Shown one piece after another: positions 47,212-57,981 of a stretch of DNA of 64,000 bases. The stretch is from assembly GCF_000219915.2 (NCBI RefSeq), contig NC_017964.1:930001-994000 (forward strand), read 5' to 3'. A program made the translations under genes and the position numbers. The notes under the pieces are model-generated. The model was given only the letters and a program-made list of their open reading frames with translations, was not told the DNA's origin and did not search any database. The DNA is from Advenella kashmirensis WT001. GTDB taxonomy: Bacteria > Pseudomonadota > Gammaproteobacteria > Burkholderiales > Burkholderiaceae_B. The stretch's first letter is position 1. Each line of letters starts with the position of its first letter.

Positions 47212-48407
47212 ATGGTCTCACAACATTCTACTTCACAGCAGTCTGTGGGCGTGGTTACGCCCCAATTTCTTCAGTTTGATCAACCGCTCACGCTCAGCAG
47301 TGGCCAGGTGTTGCCGTCGTACACGCTTGCCGTGGAAACCTATGGCACGCTCAACGCCCAGCGCAGCAATGCCGTGCTCGTCTGTCATGCGCTCAATGCG
47401 TCGCATCATGTTGCCGGCGTGTCTGCCACCGATGCAAAAGACATTGGCTGGTGGGACAATATGGTCGGACCCGGCAAACCGGTAGACACGAATATCTATT
47501 TCGTCATTGGCGTTAATAATCTGGGCTCCTGCTTCGGCTCGACCGGGCCGGCCTCGATCGATCCGGCAACGGGCAAGCCTGGGGATCAACCTTCCCGGTG
47601 GTGACGGTCGAGGACTGGGTAAAAGCCCAGGCCCGGGTCGCCGATCACTTCGGTATCGACCGTTTTGCTGCGGTCATGGGCGGATCGCTGGGCGGGATGC
47701 AGGCGCTGAGCTGGGCTATTGAGCTGCCCGAGCGCATTGCCCATTGCGTGGTGGTCGCCAGCACAACCAATCTGTCGGCACAGAATATTGCCTTTAATGA
47801 AGTGGCGCGGCGCGCGATTATCAGCGATCCCGATTTTCATGGCGGTAATTATTACGAATACAATACCGTACCCGCACGCGGCCTGTCCGTGGCGCGCATG
47901 GTGGGCCATATCACCTATCTATCCGATGACGACATGGCCGAAAAATTCGGCCGTGCAAAACGCAATCCGACAGCAGATGGGCAGTTCCGGTTTGGCTACG
48001 ATGTCGAGTTCGAGGTCGAGTCCTATCTGCGTTACCAGGGCGAGAAATTTTCCCGCTACTTTGATGCCAATACTTATTTGCTGATTACGCGGGCGCTGGA
48101 TTACTTTGACCCGGCCAGCAAACATGGCGGCGACCTGACCGAAGCCCTGCGCCCGGCACAGGCCGAATTTCTGACCGTGTCTTTTTCCACCGACTGGCGC
48201 TTTCCGCCAGAGCGTTCGCGCGAGCTGGTAAAGGCGCTGCTTAAAAACGGGCAGCCGGTGACCTATGCCGAAATTGACGCGCCGCATGGACACGATGCGT
48301 TTTTGCTGGACGACCCGCGCTACCATGCAGTGGTCAGGGCTTACTATCAGCGTATTGCCGACAGCCTGAACCTGACGACGATGCCACTTGACCAGGAAGC
48401 AGCATGA
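47212..48407 (+). CDS. metX: Homoserine O-acetyltransferase, frameshifted
   Basis: Alpha/beta-hydrolase-fold enzyme that acylates L-homoserine in methionine synthesis. Visible: [33 protein letters not shown], the nucleophile Ser in [14 protein letters not shown], and the catalytic Asp/His region [20 protein letters not shown] and [11 protein letters not shown]. The frame breaks near 47580; one base restores [14 protein letters not shown]. About 399 residues joined. Coupled to metW by an ATGA overlap. Controlled by the SAM-II riboswitch in its leader. Confidence 0.92.
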
Positions 48408-49024
48408 CGACCAAGACAGAGCAAAAAAAAGTACGCGCCGATCTGCTGCGCATTGCCGGCTGGATTCGCGACGATTCCCGGGTGCTTGACCTGGGGTGCG
48501 GCGACGGTATGCTGCTTGCCCATCTGCAAAGCCGGCGCGGCGTGACGGCGGTCGGGGTGGAAAAGGAAGACGCCCAGGTCATCGCCTGCGTCAACAAAGG
48601 GGTGCGCGTTATTCAGCAGGACCTGGATGACGGGCTGGCCATGTTTGACGACCGGCAGTTCGATACAGTGGTGCTTTCCCAGACCTTGCAGGCGGTGGTC
48701 AACACCGAACATATTCTGAAGGAGATGGGACGCGTTGCGCGCTATGGCGTGGTGTCGTTTCCCAACTTCGGCCACTGGACGCATGGCTTGTCCATTCTGA
48801 CCGGGCGTATGCCGGTTACCGGCCAGATGCCCTATGAGTGGTATAACACACCCAATATTCATTTATGTACGCTGAAAGATTTTGAAGACCTGGCCACACG
48901 CCTTGGATTCCGGATCCTGGAGCGCGCCACCTTCCGGGAAGAGACCGAAATTTCCCTGATGCCCAGTTTGCGCAGTACGTTGGCGGTTTATCATTTCGAG
49001 ACCGATAGAAAGTCCGCGCCATGA
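48404..49024 (+). CDS. metW: Methionine biosynthesis protein MetW
   Basis: 206 residues. SAM-dependent methyltransferase-like fold with motif [12 protein letters not shown] and the MetW-specific segment [40 protein letters not shown]. MetW is encoded with MetX in many proteobacteria and supports its activity. ATG 48404 overlaps the metX stop, and its own stop overlaps the ampG start. Confidence 0.92.
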   Translation: MTTKTEQKKVRADLLRIAGWIRDDSRVLDLGCGDGMLLAHLQSRRGVTAVGVEKEDAQVIACVNKGVRVIQQDLDDGLAMFDDRQFDTVVLSQTLQAVVNTEHILKEMGRVARYGVVSFPNFGHWTHGLSILTGRMPVTGQMPYEWYNTPNIHLCTLKDFEDLATRLGFRILERATFREETEISLMPSLRSTLAVYHFETDRKSAP

Positions 49025-50292
49025 TAAATCTGATCCGCCCGTACCTGAGCCCGCGAGTTTACCCGCTGTTGCTGCTGGGTCTGGCCAGCGGGCTGCCGCT
49101 GGCGCTGACCGGCGGGACACTGCAGGCCTGGGCTACGGTCGAGAACGTGCCGCTTACCGAAATTGGTTTTCTGACATTGGTGGGCGCAGCCTATACCTTC
49201 AAGTTTTTGTGGGCACCTTTTATTGACCGCTACGTGCCGCCCTTTTTGGGAAGGCGTCGCGGCTGGATGGCATTGTCGCAGATCCTACTGGGCCTGACCA
49301 TTTGCGGCATGGGCCTGCTGGATCCGTCACGTTCGCTGTTCTGGCTGGCAGCGCTGGCCACGCTGGTGGCATTTCTGTCGGCAACCCAGGATATTGCCTT
49401 TGACGCCTACAGTGCAGATGTACTGCATCATGAGGAGCGCGCGGCGGGGGCGGCGATACGGACACTGGGTTATCGCATCGGCATGGTTGTGTCGGGCGGG
49501 TTGGCCATCTGGCTGGCTGCGGTCTGGATGGGCTGGAGCGGCATGTATATTTTCATGGGGCTGCTGATGTTTGGCGCTGCAGTGCTGACCTGGCTGGCGC
49601 CCGAGCCCGAGGCGGCAGGGGCCAACGTTGCGCCGCGTACCTTGTATGACGCGTTCACCGTCCCGTTCCAGGAATTTTTTTCGCGCAAGGGCGCCATTAG
49701 TATTCTGGCGCTGATTGTGCTGTACAAGCTGGGCGACGCCTTTGCAGGCGCGCTGTCGACGACGTTTTTGATTCGCGGCGCAGGGTTCTCGCCGGAAGTG
49801 GTCGGTAGCGTCAACAAAATTCTTGCGGTGGTGGCCACCATTGTTGGCGCCCTTATCGGCGGCGGTATCATGGGCAAACTGGGGCTGTACCGCTCCCTGA
49901 TGCTTTTTGGTCTGCTGCAGGCGCTGTCCAATCTGATGTATACGGTGATCGCACTGAATCCGCAGAATCTGCCTTTGATGGCGCTGGGTGTCGGTTTCGA
50001 AAATCTCTGTGGCGGCCTGGGAACGGCTGCGTTTGTTGCCCTGTTGATGGCACTATGTCATGTGCAATTTACCGCCAGCCAGTTTGCGCTGTTGTCCGCC
50101 TTGTCGGCCGTTGGCCGCGTATTTGTCGCCGGGCCGCTGACCCCACCGATTGTAGAGGCCTATGGCTGGCCTGCTTTTTTTGTATTTACTTTCTTTATCG
50201 CATTGCCGGGGTTGCTGGTGCTGTGGCTTATGCGTAGCGGCATAAAGGCACTGGAAAAAGATCCGGCACCGGCGCCCGAGAGCGGCGCTTGA
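49021..50292 (+). CDS. ampG: AmpG-family muropeptide permease (MFS)
   Basis: 423 residues with about 12 membrane segments. Shows the AmpG signatures LLGLASGLPLALTGGTLQAW, FKFLWAPFIDRYVPPFLGRR and DIAFDAYSADVL. AmpG imports anhydro-muropeptides released from peptidoglycan for recycling and can feed beta-lactamase induction signals. Start overlaps the metW stop. The order metX-metW-ampG is familiar from Bordetella. Confidence 0.88.
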   Translation: MINLIRPYLSPRVYPLLLLGLASGLPLALTGGTLQAWATVENVPLTEIGFLTLVGAAYTFKFLWAPFIDRYVPPFLGRRRGWMALSQILLGLTICGMGLLDPSRSLFWLAALATLVAFLSATQDIAFDAYSADVLHHEERAAGAAIRTLGYRIGMVVSGGLAIWLAAVWMGWSGMYIFMGLLMFGAAVLTWLAPEPEAAGANVAPRTLYDAFTVPFQEFFSRKGAISILALIVLYKLGDAFAGALSTTFLIRGAGFSPEVVGSVNKILAVVATIVGALIGGGIMGKLGLYRSLMLFGLLQALSNLMYTVIALNPQNLPLMALGVGFENLCGGLGTAAFVALLMALCHVQFTASQFALLSALSAVGRVFVAGPLTPPIVEAYGWPAFFVFTFFIALPGLLVLWLMRSGIKALEKDPAPAPESGA

Positions 50293-50301
50293 ACGAGACG
50301 A

Positions 50302-51198
50302 ATGATGAAATTGAGTTTGAAAGGCGTGCTAAAAGCGGCCATGCCATGGTGCGGCATATTGATGCTATCGTCGGCGATGGCGCAGACGCCAGCCCAGCCG
50401 GAACCCGCTGCGGGCGGCCAGCCAACCAACAGCATGTCGACAACCCGCGGCAGCGTACCTGACCCGGGGCAGATACCCGACGCGCAGGTTCCTGCCACAC
50501 CACCCAAAGCAACGCCCGCTGCACCGGCTAAACCGGTCAACGGTGAAAACCGTATCCCGGTGGGCGCACCTGGTTCTCTGGAAGCCAGGTTGGCGGCCTG
50601 TACCATGTGTCATGGGGCCACCGGGGTGCAGGGGGCCGATGCCTTCTATCCCCGCATTTCCGGCAAGCCGGTGCAGTATTTGTATCAGCAATTGCTGCGT
50701 TTCCGCGAGGGGCGTCGTGAGTACCTGCCCATGAAGCGCCTGCTGGTTACTCTGTCTGATGAGTATTTATATGAAATTGCAGTCTGGTTCAGCAAGCAGA
50801 CTCCCGAGTACGAAACAGTGACCCCGCCGCGCGTATCGCCGCTCATTCTGCAGCAAGGTGAACAACTGGTTCGCCACGGCGCCCCCGAGCGCGAGATCCC
50901 CGCCTGTGTGGCCTGTCACGGCGATAACCTCAAGGGCATGCAGCCAGGCATTCCGGGCCTGACCGGCCTGACCAACGAATATATTACGGCGCAGATGGGG
51001 GCCTGGCAGTATGGCATTCGTCATTCGGTGGAGCCCGATTGCATGGGTGATATAGCCAGAAAAATGACGTCGGCCGAAGTGCAGGCGGTCTCGGCATGGC
51101 TGGCCAGCCAGGATCCCCGTTTGCCGGGAACCATTAATGAAACGGCCAAAACGCCGGTGACCTGTGGGATTCAGACCGTGTCGGGAGCGCAGCAATGA
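50302..51198 (+). CDS. Dihaem cytochrome c (c4-like)
   Basis: 298 residues. An N-terminal export signal (AMPWCGILMLSSAMAQ) is followed by a Pro/Ala-rich linker of about 60 residues and two haem-binding motifs, CTMCH (residues 100-104) and CVACH (about residue 205), in two repeated c-type domains. Probably a periplasmic or membrane-attached electron carrier. Its stop overlaps the start of the next cytochrome gene (ATGA), so the two proteins probably work together. No dehydrogenase subunit is adjacent. Confidence 0.87.
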   Translation: MMKLSLKGVLKAAMPWCGILMLSSAMAQTPAQPEPAAGGQPTNSMSTTRGSVPDPGQIPDAQVPATPPKATPAAPAKPVNGENRIPVGAPGSLEARLAACTMCHGATGVQGADAFYPRISGKPVQYLYQQLLRFREGRREYLPMKRLLVTLSDEYLYEIAVWFSKQTPEYETVTPPRVSPLILQQGEQLVRHGAPEREIPACVACHGDNLKGMQPGIPGLTGLTNEYITAQMGAWQYGIRHSVEPDCMGDIARKMTSAEVQAVSAWLASQDPRLPGTINETAKTPVTCGIQTVSGAQQ

Positions 51199-52468
51199 AA
51201 TGGCTTTCAAGAATTCTTGCTGCCCTGGTGGTAATCGGCCTGGTTGTAGCCGGCGCCTGTATTGGCTGGGTTCGCGCGACGGCCCGCTGGTGACATCGGC
51301 GCTGCCTGAGGGCGACGCGCCGGCAGCGGTGATTGCGCGGGGAAAATATCTGACCCAGATCGGCAATTGTGTCGGGTGCCACACGGCAGTGGATACACCG
51401 GAGTTTTCCGGCGGCAGTGGCCTGAAGACCGATTTTGGTACGTTTTTCGCACCGAATATTACGCCTGATGCGCAACATGGGATTGGCAACTGGACGGCCG
51501 ACGATTTCTGGCACGCTCTGCACAATGGCAAGGCGCCGGACGGCTCATTGCTGTACCCGGCCTTTCCTTACCAGAGTTATTCGCATCTGAGTCGCGCTGA
51601 TACTGATGCGATTTACAGTTACCTGAAAACCTTGCCGGCCAGCGATCGCCAGGCGCCCGCCCATGAACTGCAGCAACCGTTCAATATGCGTTTTTTGCTG
51701 GCGTTCTGGCGGGCATTGTATTTCCGGCCAGCTGATGCCGTGGCACGTATTGAGCCGTCGGACGACGCGCTGGTGCGCGGCAGGCATTTGGTGGAGGGCG
51801 TAGCGCATTGTGCCGAATGCCACACGCCGCGCAACAGCCTGGGAGGCCTGGACCAGAGCCGCTTCCTGCAGGGTGGCAAAATGACAGATGGCATATGGTA
51901 TGCGCCCGCGCTAACCGGCGATATTGATGGGGGCCTGGGAGCATGGAGCGCTCAGGACATTGCCCATCTGCTTTTGACTGGAATATCCGCACATGGCGCC
52001 GTGGTAGGCCCAATGAGCGAAGCCTTGCGTGGGGTTCAGTATCTGAATCAGCAGGATGTCTCCGATATTGCGGTTTATCTGAAGTCATTGCCTGCAGTCG
52101 GTCTGAAGACCGAGCGTAGTGGCCAGGTCAACGATACGCTTTATTCAATGGGCAAAGAAATCTATGGACAGTATTGTGCTGCCTGTCATCAGGCTGATGG
52201 CAAAGGTGTGGCACAGGCGTGGCCTGCGCTTGATGGCAATAGCCTGGTGCGCGGGCGGGATGTGACGGGGCTGTTGCGTGTGATCATGGACGGCGGGTTT
52301 ACGCCCACGACGGCCCAAACCCCGCAGACTTATGGCATGCCGCCGTTCCGTCATTTCCTCAACGACCTGGAAATAGCGGCTGCGGCCACTTATATTCGCA
52401 ATACCTGGGGTAATGAGTCAGGCGGAGTCAATCAACGCGACGTCAATCGCGTCCGCAATATGGATTGA
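51195..52468 (+). CDS. Trihaem cytochrome c (alcohol/gluconate-dehydrogenase subunit II type), frameshifted
   Basis: ATG 51195 gives a membrane-anchor or signal segment (ILAALVVIGLVVAGACIG). One base is lost between about 51265 and 51290, after which the frame continues to 52468. Three haem sites are present: NCVGCHTAVDTPEF, HCAECHTPRNSLGG and YCAACHQADGKGVAQAWP. The layout matches the three-haem subunit II of membrane-bound alcohol, aldehyde or gluconate dehydrogenases. About 424 residues joined. The catalytic subunit is not in the window. Confidence 0.87.
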
Positions 52469-52515
52469 TGGCCGTCAGATAGGGGCGGATAAATTAACGT
52501 TAGTGAATGGCCTCA

Positions 52516-52550
52516 CGGGAGCTGCCGGTTTGGCGGCTCCCGGTTTGTTG
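52516..52550. terminator. Intrinsic terminator between converging genes
   Basis: CGGGAGC (52516-52522) and GCC (52524-52526) pair with GGC (52532-52534) and GCTCCCG (52536-52542) around the loop GGTTT, with one mismatched T/G position. GTTTGTTG follows. It sits after the trihaem cytochrome gene and before the 3' end of the exonuclease gene. Confidence 0.65.
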
Positions 52551-52551
52551 C

Positions 52552-53354
52552 TCAGCCACGCGCTACCGGCTCCAGCTTCCAGTCGTAATCAATGGTCAGC
52601 GGCGCATGATCCGAGAAGCGTTCGTCCTTGTATATGGAGGTGGCGATGGCTTTGTCGGCAATGCCTGGCGTGGCGATCTGGTAATCAATACGCCAGCCTA
52701 CGTTCTTTGCCCAGGCCTGGCCGCGATTACTCCACCAGGTATACTGGTCCGGTTCTTCGTTGATTTTGCGAAAAACGTCCACAAAGCCGCGGCGATCAAA
52801 CACATCTGAAATCCAGGCGCGCTCTTCGGGCGTAAAGCCGGAATTTTTAAGATTGCCTTTCCAGTTCTTCAGGTCAATTTCCCGGTGGGCGATATTCCAG
52901 TCGCCGCAGATAATGTAGTTATGGCCGGTTTTCCGGTGGTCCTCCATCATGGCATCGACCAGGGCCCGAAATGCTCCAGAAAACGGAACTTGGCAGCCTG
53001 CCGCTCGTCTCCGCTGGAACCCGATGGCAGATAGGCACTGATGATGGTCAGGTCCTTGAAATCTGCGCGCAGGATCCTGCCTTCACGATCGAATTCATCG
53101 CAGGCCATGCCGGCACTGACATTGGCGTCGTGTTTCAGGTACAGGCCCACGCCGCTGTAGCCCTTTTTCTCTGCATGGCAGAAGTAGCCAGTGTAATTGA
53201 GCGGGTGACGCAGTTCGTCGATGAGGTCGGCGTCCTGGATTTTGATTTCCTGCAGACAGATGACATCTGCATTATGATTTTCCATCCATTGAGCCAGCCC
53301 CTTGCGGAAGGCGGAACGCAGGCCGTTGACGTTGAGTGAGGTAACACGAAGCAC
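52552..53354 (-). CDS. xthA: Exodeoxyribonuclease III, frameshifted
   Basis: AP endonuclease/3'-5' exonuclease of base-excision repair. Start is GTG 53354 (LRVTSLNVNGLRSAFRKG). Catalytic motifs: NADVICLQEIKIQD (metal Glu), KGYSGVGLY, NYIICGDWNIAHREID (Asp-Asn), the loop WWSNRGQAWAKNVGWRIDYQ and the final SDHAPL (Asp-His). The frame breaks near 52965 at HFGAFRALVDAMME; one base joins the halves. About 267 residues. Likely needed for viability under stress, which makes a real lesion less plausible. Confidence 0.9.
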
Positions 53355-53425
53355 GGGGAATCCTTTTTGATGAATCAGCGCGAGCCTTATTGTAGCGCCT
53401 GAGGGGGGATCGCCACAATCGCTGA

Positions 53426-54286
53426 TCAGGCCGCGTGCCCCGTCTGCTTGCGTGGCCATACTGCCGCGGTAATGATCAGTACAGCACCCAGCGCCATTTT
53501 CAGCGTGGGCTGTTCGTTGAACAATACCATGGCAAAGGCGATGGCATAAACGGGTTCAAGCGCAATGATAAGACCGGCACTGCGGGCGGGAATGCTGCGC
53601 AGGCTATGGACAAACAGAAAATGCGAGAGTGCTGTACAGATCACGCCCAGTACGATTAGCCACAGCAGGCTGCTATCGGACAGCATGGCCATACCACCCA
53701 GCCCCAGTGGCAGACACAGAACCAGCACGACCATGTTCTGCCAGAAGGCAATCTGGATGGCGTTGAGCCGGCCAAGTGTGCGGTTGATAAGGGCAAGCGC
53801 GGCAAAGGTAATGGCGGAGATCACGCCCCAGAACAAACCGATGGTGCCTGCGTTGTTCAGGTCTATGGCCGGCGTTACCAGAATCAGCCCGCTGATCACC
53901 AAGACCACCAGGAGCCAGTCCATGAGATTGACCTGGTCCTTGAGCACCAGTCGCTCCAGTAGCGTAATAAAGGCGGGAAAGCTGGCAAAACCCAAGGTGG
54001 CGATGGCAATGCCGCCGGTTTTGACGGCCATGAAAAATGTGACCCAGTGAATGGTCAATGCCAGTCCGGAGCAAAGCAGGGATACGTAGCTGCGGCGATC
54101 AAGGCCACGCACGATTGAGGCTTTAAGAAACATAGCAACGGCATACAGCGCCAGCACGGCGAACAGGGCCCGACCGAATGTAATGGTCATGGGGCTGGCG
54201 TGTATCACGTGGCCCAATACGCCGGTGAGTCCGAAAAAAACGGCGGCGATGTGCGCGCTGGTGAGGCCTTTTTGTCGCGGTGTCAT
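53426..54286 (-). CDS. EamA/DMT-family transporter
   Basis: 286 residues from ATG 54286 (TPRQKGLTSAHIAAVFFGLT). About ten hydrophobic segments forming the two EamA repeats (ITFGRALFAVLALYAVAMFL; NAIQIAFWQNMVVLVLCLPL). Drug/metabolite superfamily exporter of unknown substrate. The upstream open reading to 54394 lacks a conserved sequence. Confidence 0.87.
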   Translation of the reverse strand: MTPRQKGLTSAHIAAVFFGLTGVLGHVIHASPMTITFGRALFAVLALYAVAMFLKASIVRGLDRRSYVSLLCSGLALTIHWVTFFMAVKTGGIAIATLGFASFPAFITLLERLVLKDQVNLMDWLLVVLVISGLILVTPAIDLNNAGTIGLFWGVISAITFAALALINRTLGRLNAIQIAFWQNMVVLVLCLPLGLGGMAMLSDSSLLWLIVLGVICTALSHFLFVHSLRSIPARSAGLIIALEPVYAIAFAMVLFNEQPTLKMALGAVLIITAAVWPRKQTGHAA

Positions 54287-54511
54287 GTCAGGGGCGTTCG
54301 CTCGGGCAAACCCGTATTGTGGAGATCGGCAGGGCATTTGGCAAGCGATTGCCGCCTGACCTTGCGCATTGACCGGAAAATGGTCTATTGCCATTACCGG
54401 TCAGGAGCGCGGGGTGTCTGATTCCAAACCCAGGCTTAGCCTTTGCCGGGAACGCTTGCAGGGCATGGGCGGCCCGGGCTGCATGCCGTTGCCGGCCACG
54501 CAGCCTGTGCG

Positions 54512-55317
54512 TTAAGCGGCTGTCTGGCTGAAGCGGAAGCTGGACGCAGTGATCGAACCAAAGGCATGTGCTTCGTGGTATGACAGCGTGGCCGGATCCT
54601 GTTGCGCGGCGCCGACGGCGACCATCAGGGGAATCAGATGGTCTTCGTGGGCGTGAGCCAACCTGGCCGAGGGGGCCTGTTCCCAATGCAGCAGGCCAGT
54701 TGCGCGTTGCTCGGGATGACTGTACACGACGGTCTGCTGCAACCAGGCGTCAAACTGTGCAGATGGCTGCGCGCCACGCTCATCCAGAAGGCGCAGATTG
54801 TGATAGCTCAGGCCGCTGCCGATAATCAGCACGCCTTCCTCCCTGAGCGGCGCCAGCAACTGACCCAATTGCAGATGAAATGCAGGATCATAATCCTTGC
54901 GGATGGAAAGTTGCACCATGGGAATATTGGCCTTGGGAAAGGCAACAGCCATGGGTACGAATGCGCCATGATCGAAGCCCCGCTCGGCGTCCTGTGCGAC
55001 GGCGATGCCGCCTGCCTGCAGTAAAGCCTGCACGCGTGCGGCCAGTGCCGGATCGCCTGGTGCAGGATATTGCACCGAATAGGTATGCTCGGGAAAGCCA
55101 TAGTAATCGTATAGCATGCCCGGTTGTGCGGCGGTACTCACGGTGATTTCATCTGTAATCCAGTGGGCCGATACCATCAACACAGCCTTTGGCGTTGCCG
55201 GCAACTGTGCCGGCAGGTGTTGCAGCGATTCATGCAACTTGGTGTACATGGGTTTCCATTCATCAACCAGGGCCAGGGGCCGCCACCGTGCGAAATAAAA
55301 TAAACAGGCATTGTCAT
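54512..55317 (-). CDS. LigB-family extradiol dioxygenase (DODA/YgiD-like), frameshifted
   Basis: Class III ring-opening dioxygenase family that includes 4,5-DOPA dioxygenase. N-terminus PVYFISHGGGPW holds a metal-binding His. The frame breaks near 55280 and continues LVDEWKPMYTKLHESLQ. Further motifs are VLMVSAHWITDEITV, FDHGAFVPMAVAFPKA, IIGSGLSYHNLRLL and HEDHLIPLMVAVGA. About 268 residues joined. Start is ATG 55317, six bases after GGAG; two more ATGs precede it. Physiological substrate unknown. Confidence 0.85.
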
Positions 55318-55587
55318 CATCATCTCCGTAAGCTTAAATGGATAGGCGAGCAGAGCGGTCATCGGCGTTGTGCGCAATAACTTCCTGCATTGGATCGGAC
55401 CGGATATGGCCGCGCGTGTATACGCCCGACTGGCTGGGCGATAAAATCAAAAGTGGAAAGAGAAACCGAGAGTACTACCCTTGCAGGGGCGATGGTGGTT
55501 GCCTGCGCGCTGATGGTCATTGACGATCTGGCAGGCTTGGCGCAGTCGGGAACCGGCTGCGCCCGGGCGTATGGGCCGAAAGACCGC

Positions 55588-55978
55588 TTAGGCCTTGCGG
55601 CTGCTATCGATGCTGAAGGTGCCAGGCCGGCCGCAGCGATAAACAGAAAGATGAAGCAGTAAAGCACAGCAGGCTCGCCGCCATTCATGAGTGGGAACAA
55701 GCCATTACCCTGAGGCGCATGGGCGTAGAAATAGCAACCGCAGTCATGCCCGAAGCGATAAACGCAGCGGAACGGGTGAACAGACCAAGAATAAGCAAAA
55801 CCCCCGCAACCAGTTCAATCATGCCGGCAACGCCGACCATGGACAATGCCTGCAGATTGTCGAACATTGCAATATGAGGAACATGGAAGTATTTCGCGGT
55901 ACCATGCAGCAGCAAAGTGTAGCCGGAAACGATACGAAGCAGGGCAAGGGCGTAGGGAACCAGATGGTCTGTTTTCAT
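55588..55978 (-). CDS. DoxX-family membrane protein, frameshifted twice
   Basis: About 130 residues with four membrane segments (PYALALLRIVSGYTLLLHGT, MIELVAGVLLILGLFTR, MTAVAYFYAH and VLYCFIFLFIAAAG). The conserved DoxX motif HGTAKYF is present. Breaks near 55722 and 55640; repairing both gives a C-terminus GPGTFSIDSSRKA with the stop at 55588, as expected for the family. Function of this group is not established; members are linked to redox balance. Confidence 0.82.
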
Positions 55979-56255
55979 GATTAATCCTTAAGTCAGGTAA
56001 ATAATCGATACGGCGGATGCCTGATATGACTGTATCGGTAATTGCAAAAAATCACAATTGAACAATGAACTCACAGGGCAGCTACCGTATCGGATAAGGT
56101 ACGAAACAGTGTAATCGTATTTAATCAGGAAATATATACTGATATTATTAATAGACCATTTCTTATAAGGAAATGATAAGTGCAGCATATTTGCGACGTA
56201 AAAGTGCAATTATCACCGCCCGATGGCAATTGCCCGGATATGAGGGAGTTTTCGT

Positions 56256-57137
56256 ATGGATACGCTACTGAGTATCAAGGTGTTCTGTGAAGTGGTGCGT
56301 GCCGGCAGTTTTGTGGCTGCAGCCCGCCATCTGGGGATATCCAATCCCATGGCCAGCAAGCATGTTGTGCATCTGGAGCAGCAGGTGGGGGCACGCCTGT
56401 TGCATCGCACCAGCCGCAGGCTGAGCCTGACCGAGGCTGGTCAGCTGTACTATGACAAATGTGTTGATGCGCTGGATGTGCTGGATCAGGCCGAAGCCGC
56501 GCTGGGTGATCGCCAGGGTGAGCCCAGTGGCGTGCTGCGAGTCACGGTGCCGGTGTGGTTTGCCAGCAACCGTATTGCCCAGTTGCTGGTGCAATATCAG
56601 AAGCGCTATCCCCGGGTAGTGCTGGATCTTCACCTGACCAACAGCAAGATCGAACTTGCCCAGGCCGGAATGGATCTGGCGATTCGGGTCACGCATGATC
56701 CGGAACCGCATTTGATTGTGCGCAGGATCGGAACGGTTCGGCTGGTGCTGGTGTCCAGTCCGGACTACATCAGCCGTATGGGCAAACCGCAGTCAGTCCA
56801 GGATCTGGAACGGTACGGCGCGGTCATGCCCAACTATCGTGATCGCAATGATTATCTGCTGCAGGGGCCTGCAGGCATGATCAAGTTCCGGCTACATGGC
56901 CTGATGAAGGTAAATGACACGACATTAAGCCGTGAGTTGGTATTGGCAGGCATGGGCATTGCCATGCTGCCCGCCTGGCTGATAGAGGATGATCTTCGCC
57001 AGGGGCGGCTGTTGCGCCTGCTGCCTGATCATGACAGCCCGCCGCTGGATATTTTCGCCAGCTATATCAGCCGCCAGTACCAGACCGGCAAAGTGCGCAG
57101 CTTTATTGATTTTTTCTCTGCCGCCATGGCGTCGTAA
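56256..57137 (+). CDS. LysR-family transcriptional regulator
   Basis: Intact, 293 residues. [23 protein letters not shown], dimer helix [20 protein letters not shown], then effector domain [20 protein letters not shown] to [16 protein letters not shown]. It is divergent from the doxX gene across an AT-rich gap of 277 bases, so it may regulate doxX and the LigB-type gene. Confidence 0.9.
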   Translation: MDTLLSIKVFCEVVRAGSFVAAARHLGISNPMASKHVVHLEQQVGARLLHRTSRRLSLTEAGQLYYDKCVDALDVLDQAEAALGDRQGEPSGVLRVTVPVWFASNRIAQLLVQYQKRYPRVVLDLHLTNSKIELAQAGMDLAIRVTHDPEPHLIVRRIGTVRLVLVSSPDYISRMGKPQSVQDLERYGAVMPNYRDRNDYLLQGPAGMIKFRLHGLMKVNDTTLSRELVLAGMGIAMLPAWLIEDDLRQGRLLRLLPDHDSPPLDIFASYISRQYQTGKVRSFIDFFSAAMAS

Positions 57138-57196
57138 GGCGCGCTTGCTTTATCATTGCGGGGTCTACAACATATCGATATCTCAGCAGGAACATC

Positions 57197-57867
57197 ATGT
57201 CTTCTCAGAACCGTCTTGATTTTGTCCGATTCGCCTCGCAGGAAGGGGTCTTGCGCTTTGGCCAGTTCAAAGTAAAGTCCGGGCGCCTTAGTCCCTATTT
57301 CTTCAACGCCGGCCTGTTCAATACCGGCAGATCGGTCGGTGAGCTTGGGCGCTTCTATGCGCAGGCATTGCTCGATTCCGGGCAGGGCTTCGATATGCTG
57401 TTTGGTCCTGCCTACAAGGGGATTCCACTGGCGGCGGCCACGGCCATCGCCCTGGCCAGTCAGGGCTCCCAGCCGGCAGATGTGCCGTTTGCCTTCAATC
57501 GCAAGGAAGCCAAGGCCCATGGCGAAGGCGGCACGCTGGTGGGAGCGCCGCTGCAGGGACGTGTCGTGATCATTGATGATGTGATTACTGCCGGTACATC
57601 GGTACGCGAATCAGTGGATATTATTCGCGCGGCCGGTGCCACGCCCGCAGCCGTGCTGATTGCGCTTGACCGGATGGAGCGCGCCGGCGCCGATGATGCG
57701 TTATCAGCCATTCTGCGGTACAGGACGTGCAGCAGAAATACGGGATGCCGGTCATCAGCATCGCATCGCTGGACGATATCATGCAATTGCTTGATGAGGA
57801 TGCTACATTTGCCCAGCATCAGGAAGCCGTGTCGGCCTACCGGAACAAATACGGGATTGCCGCCTGA
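57197..57867 (+). CDS. pyrE: Orotate phosphoribosyltransferase, frameshifted
   Basis: Pyrimidine synthesis enzyme forming orotidine 5'-phosphate from orotate and PRPP. Shows [55 protein letters not shown] and the PRPP loop [18 protein letters not shown]. The frame breaks near 57709; one base restores [20 protein letters not shown] and ends at 57867 with RNKYGIAA. About 223 residues joined. ATG 57197 follows AGGAAC. Confidence 0.9.
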
Positions 57868-57893
57868 GTGTCGCGGTAATTTGTGAGAAGGCT

Positions 57894-57921
57894 AAGCCGC
57901 CGGGGGTTTCTCCGGCGGTTT
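57894..57921. terminator. Hairpin between pyrE and gatB
   Basis: CCGCCGG (57897-57903) pairs with CCGGCGG (57912-57918), extended by A/T pairs on the outside, around an eight-base loop; only a short T run follows. It separates the converging pyrE and gatB genes. Confidence 0.6.
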
Positions 57922-57981
57922 CAATAGATAGCTGCTGCAGTGGTCGGTCGGGTAACCGGACTGCAGCAGATCCGGCAACGG

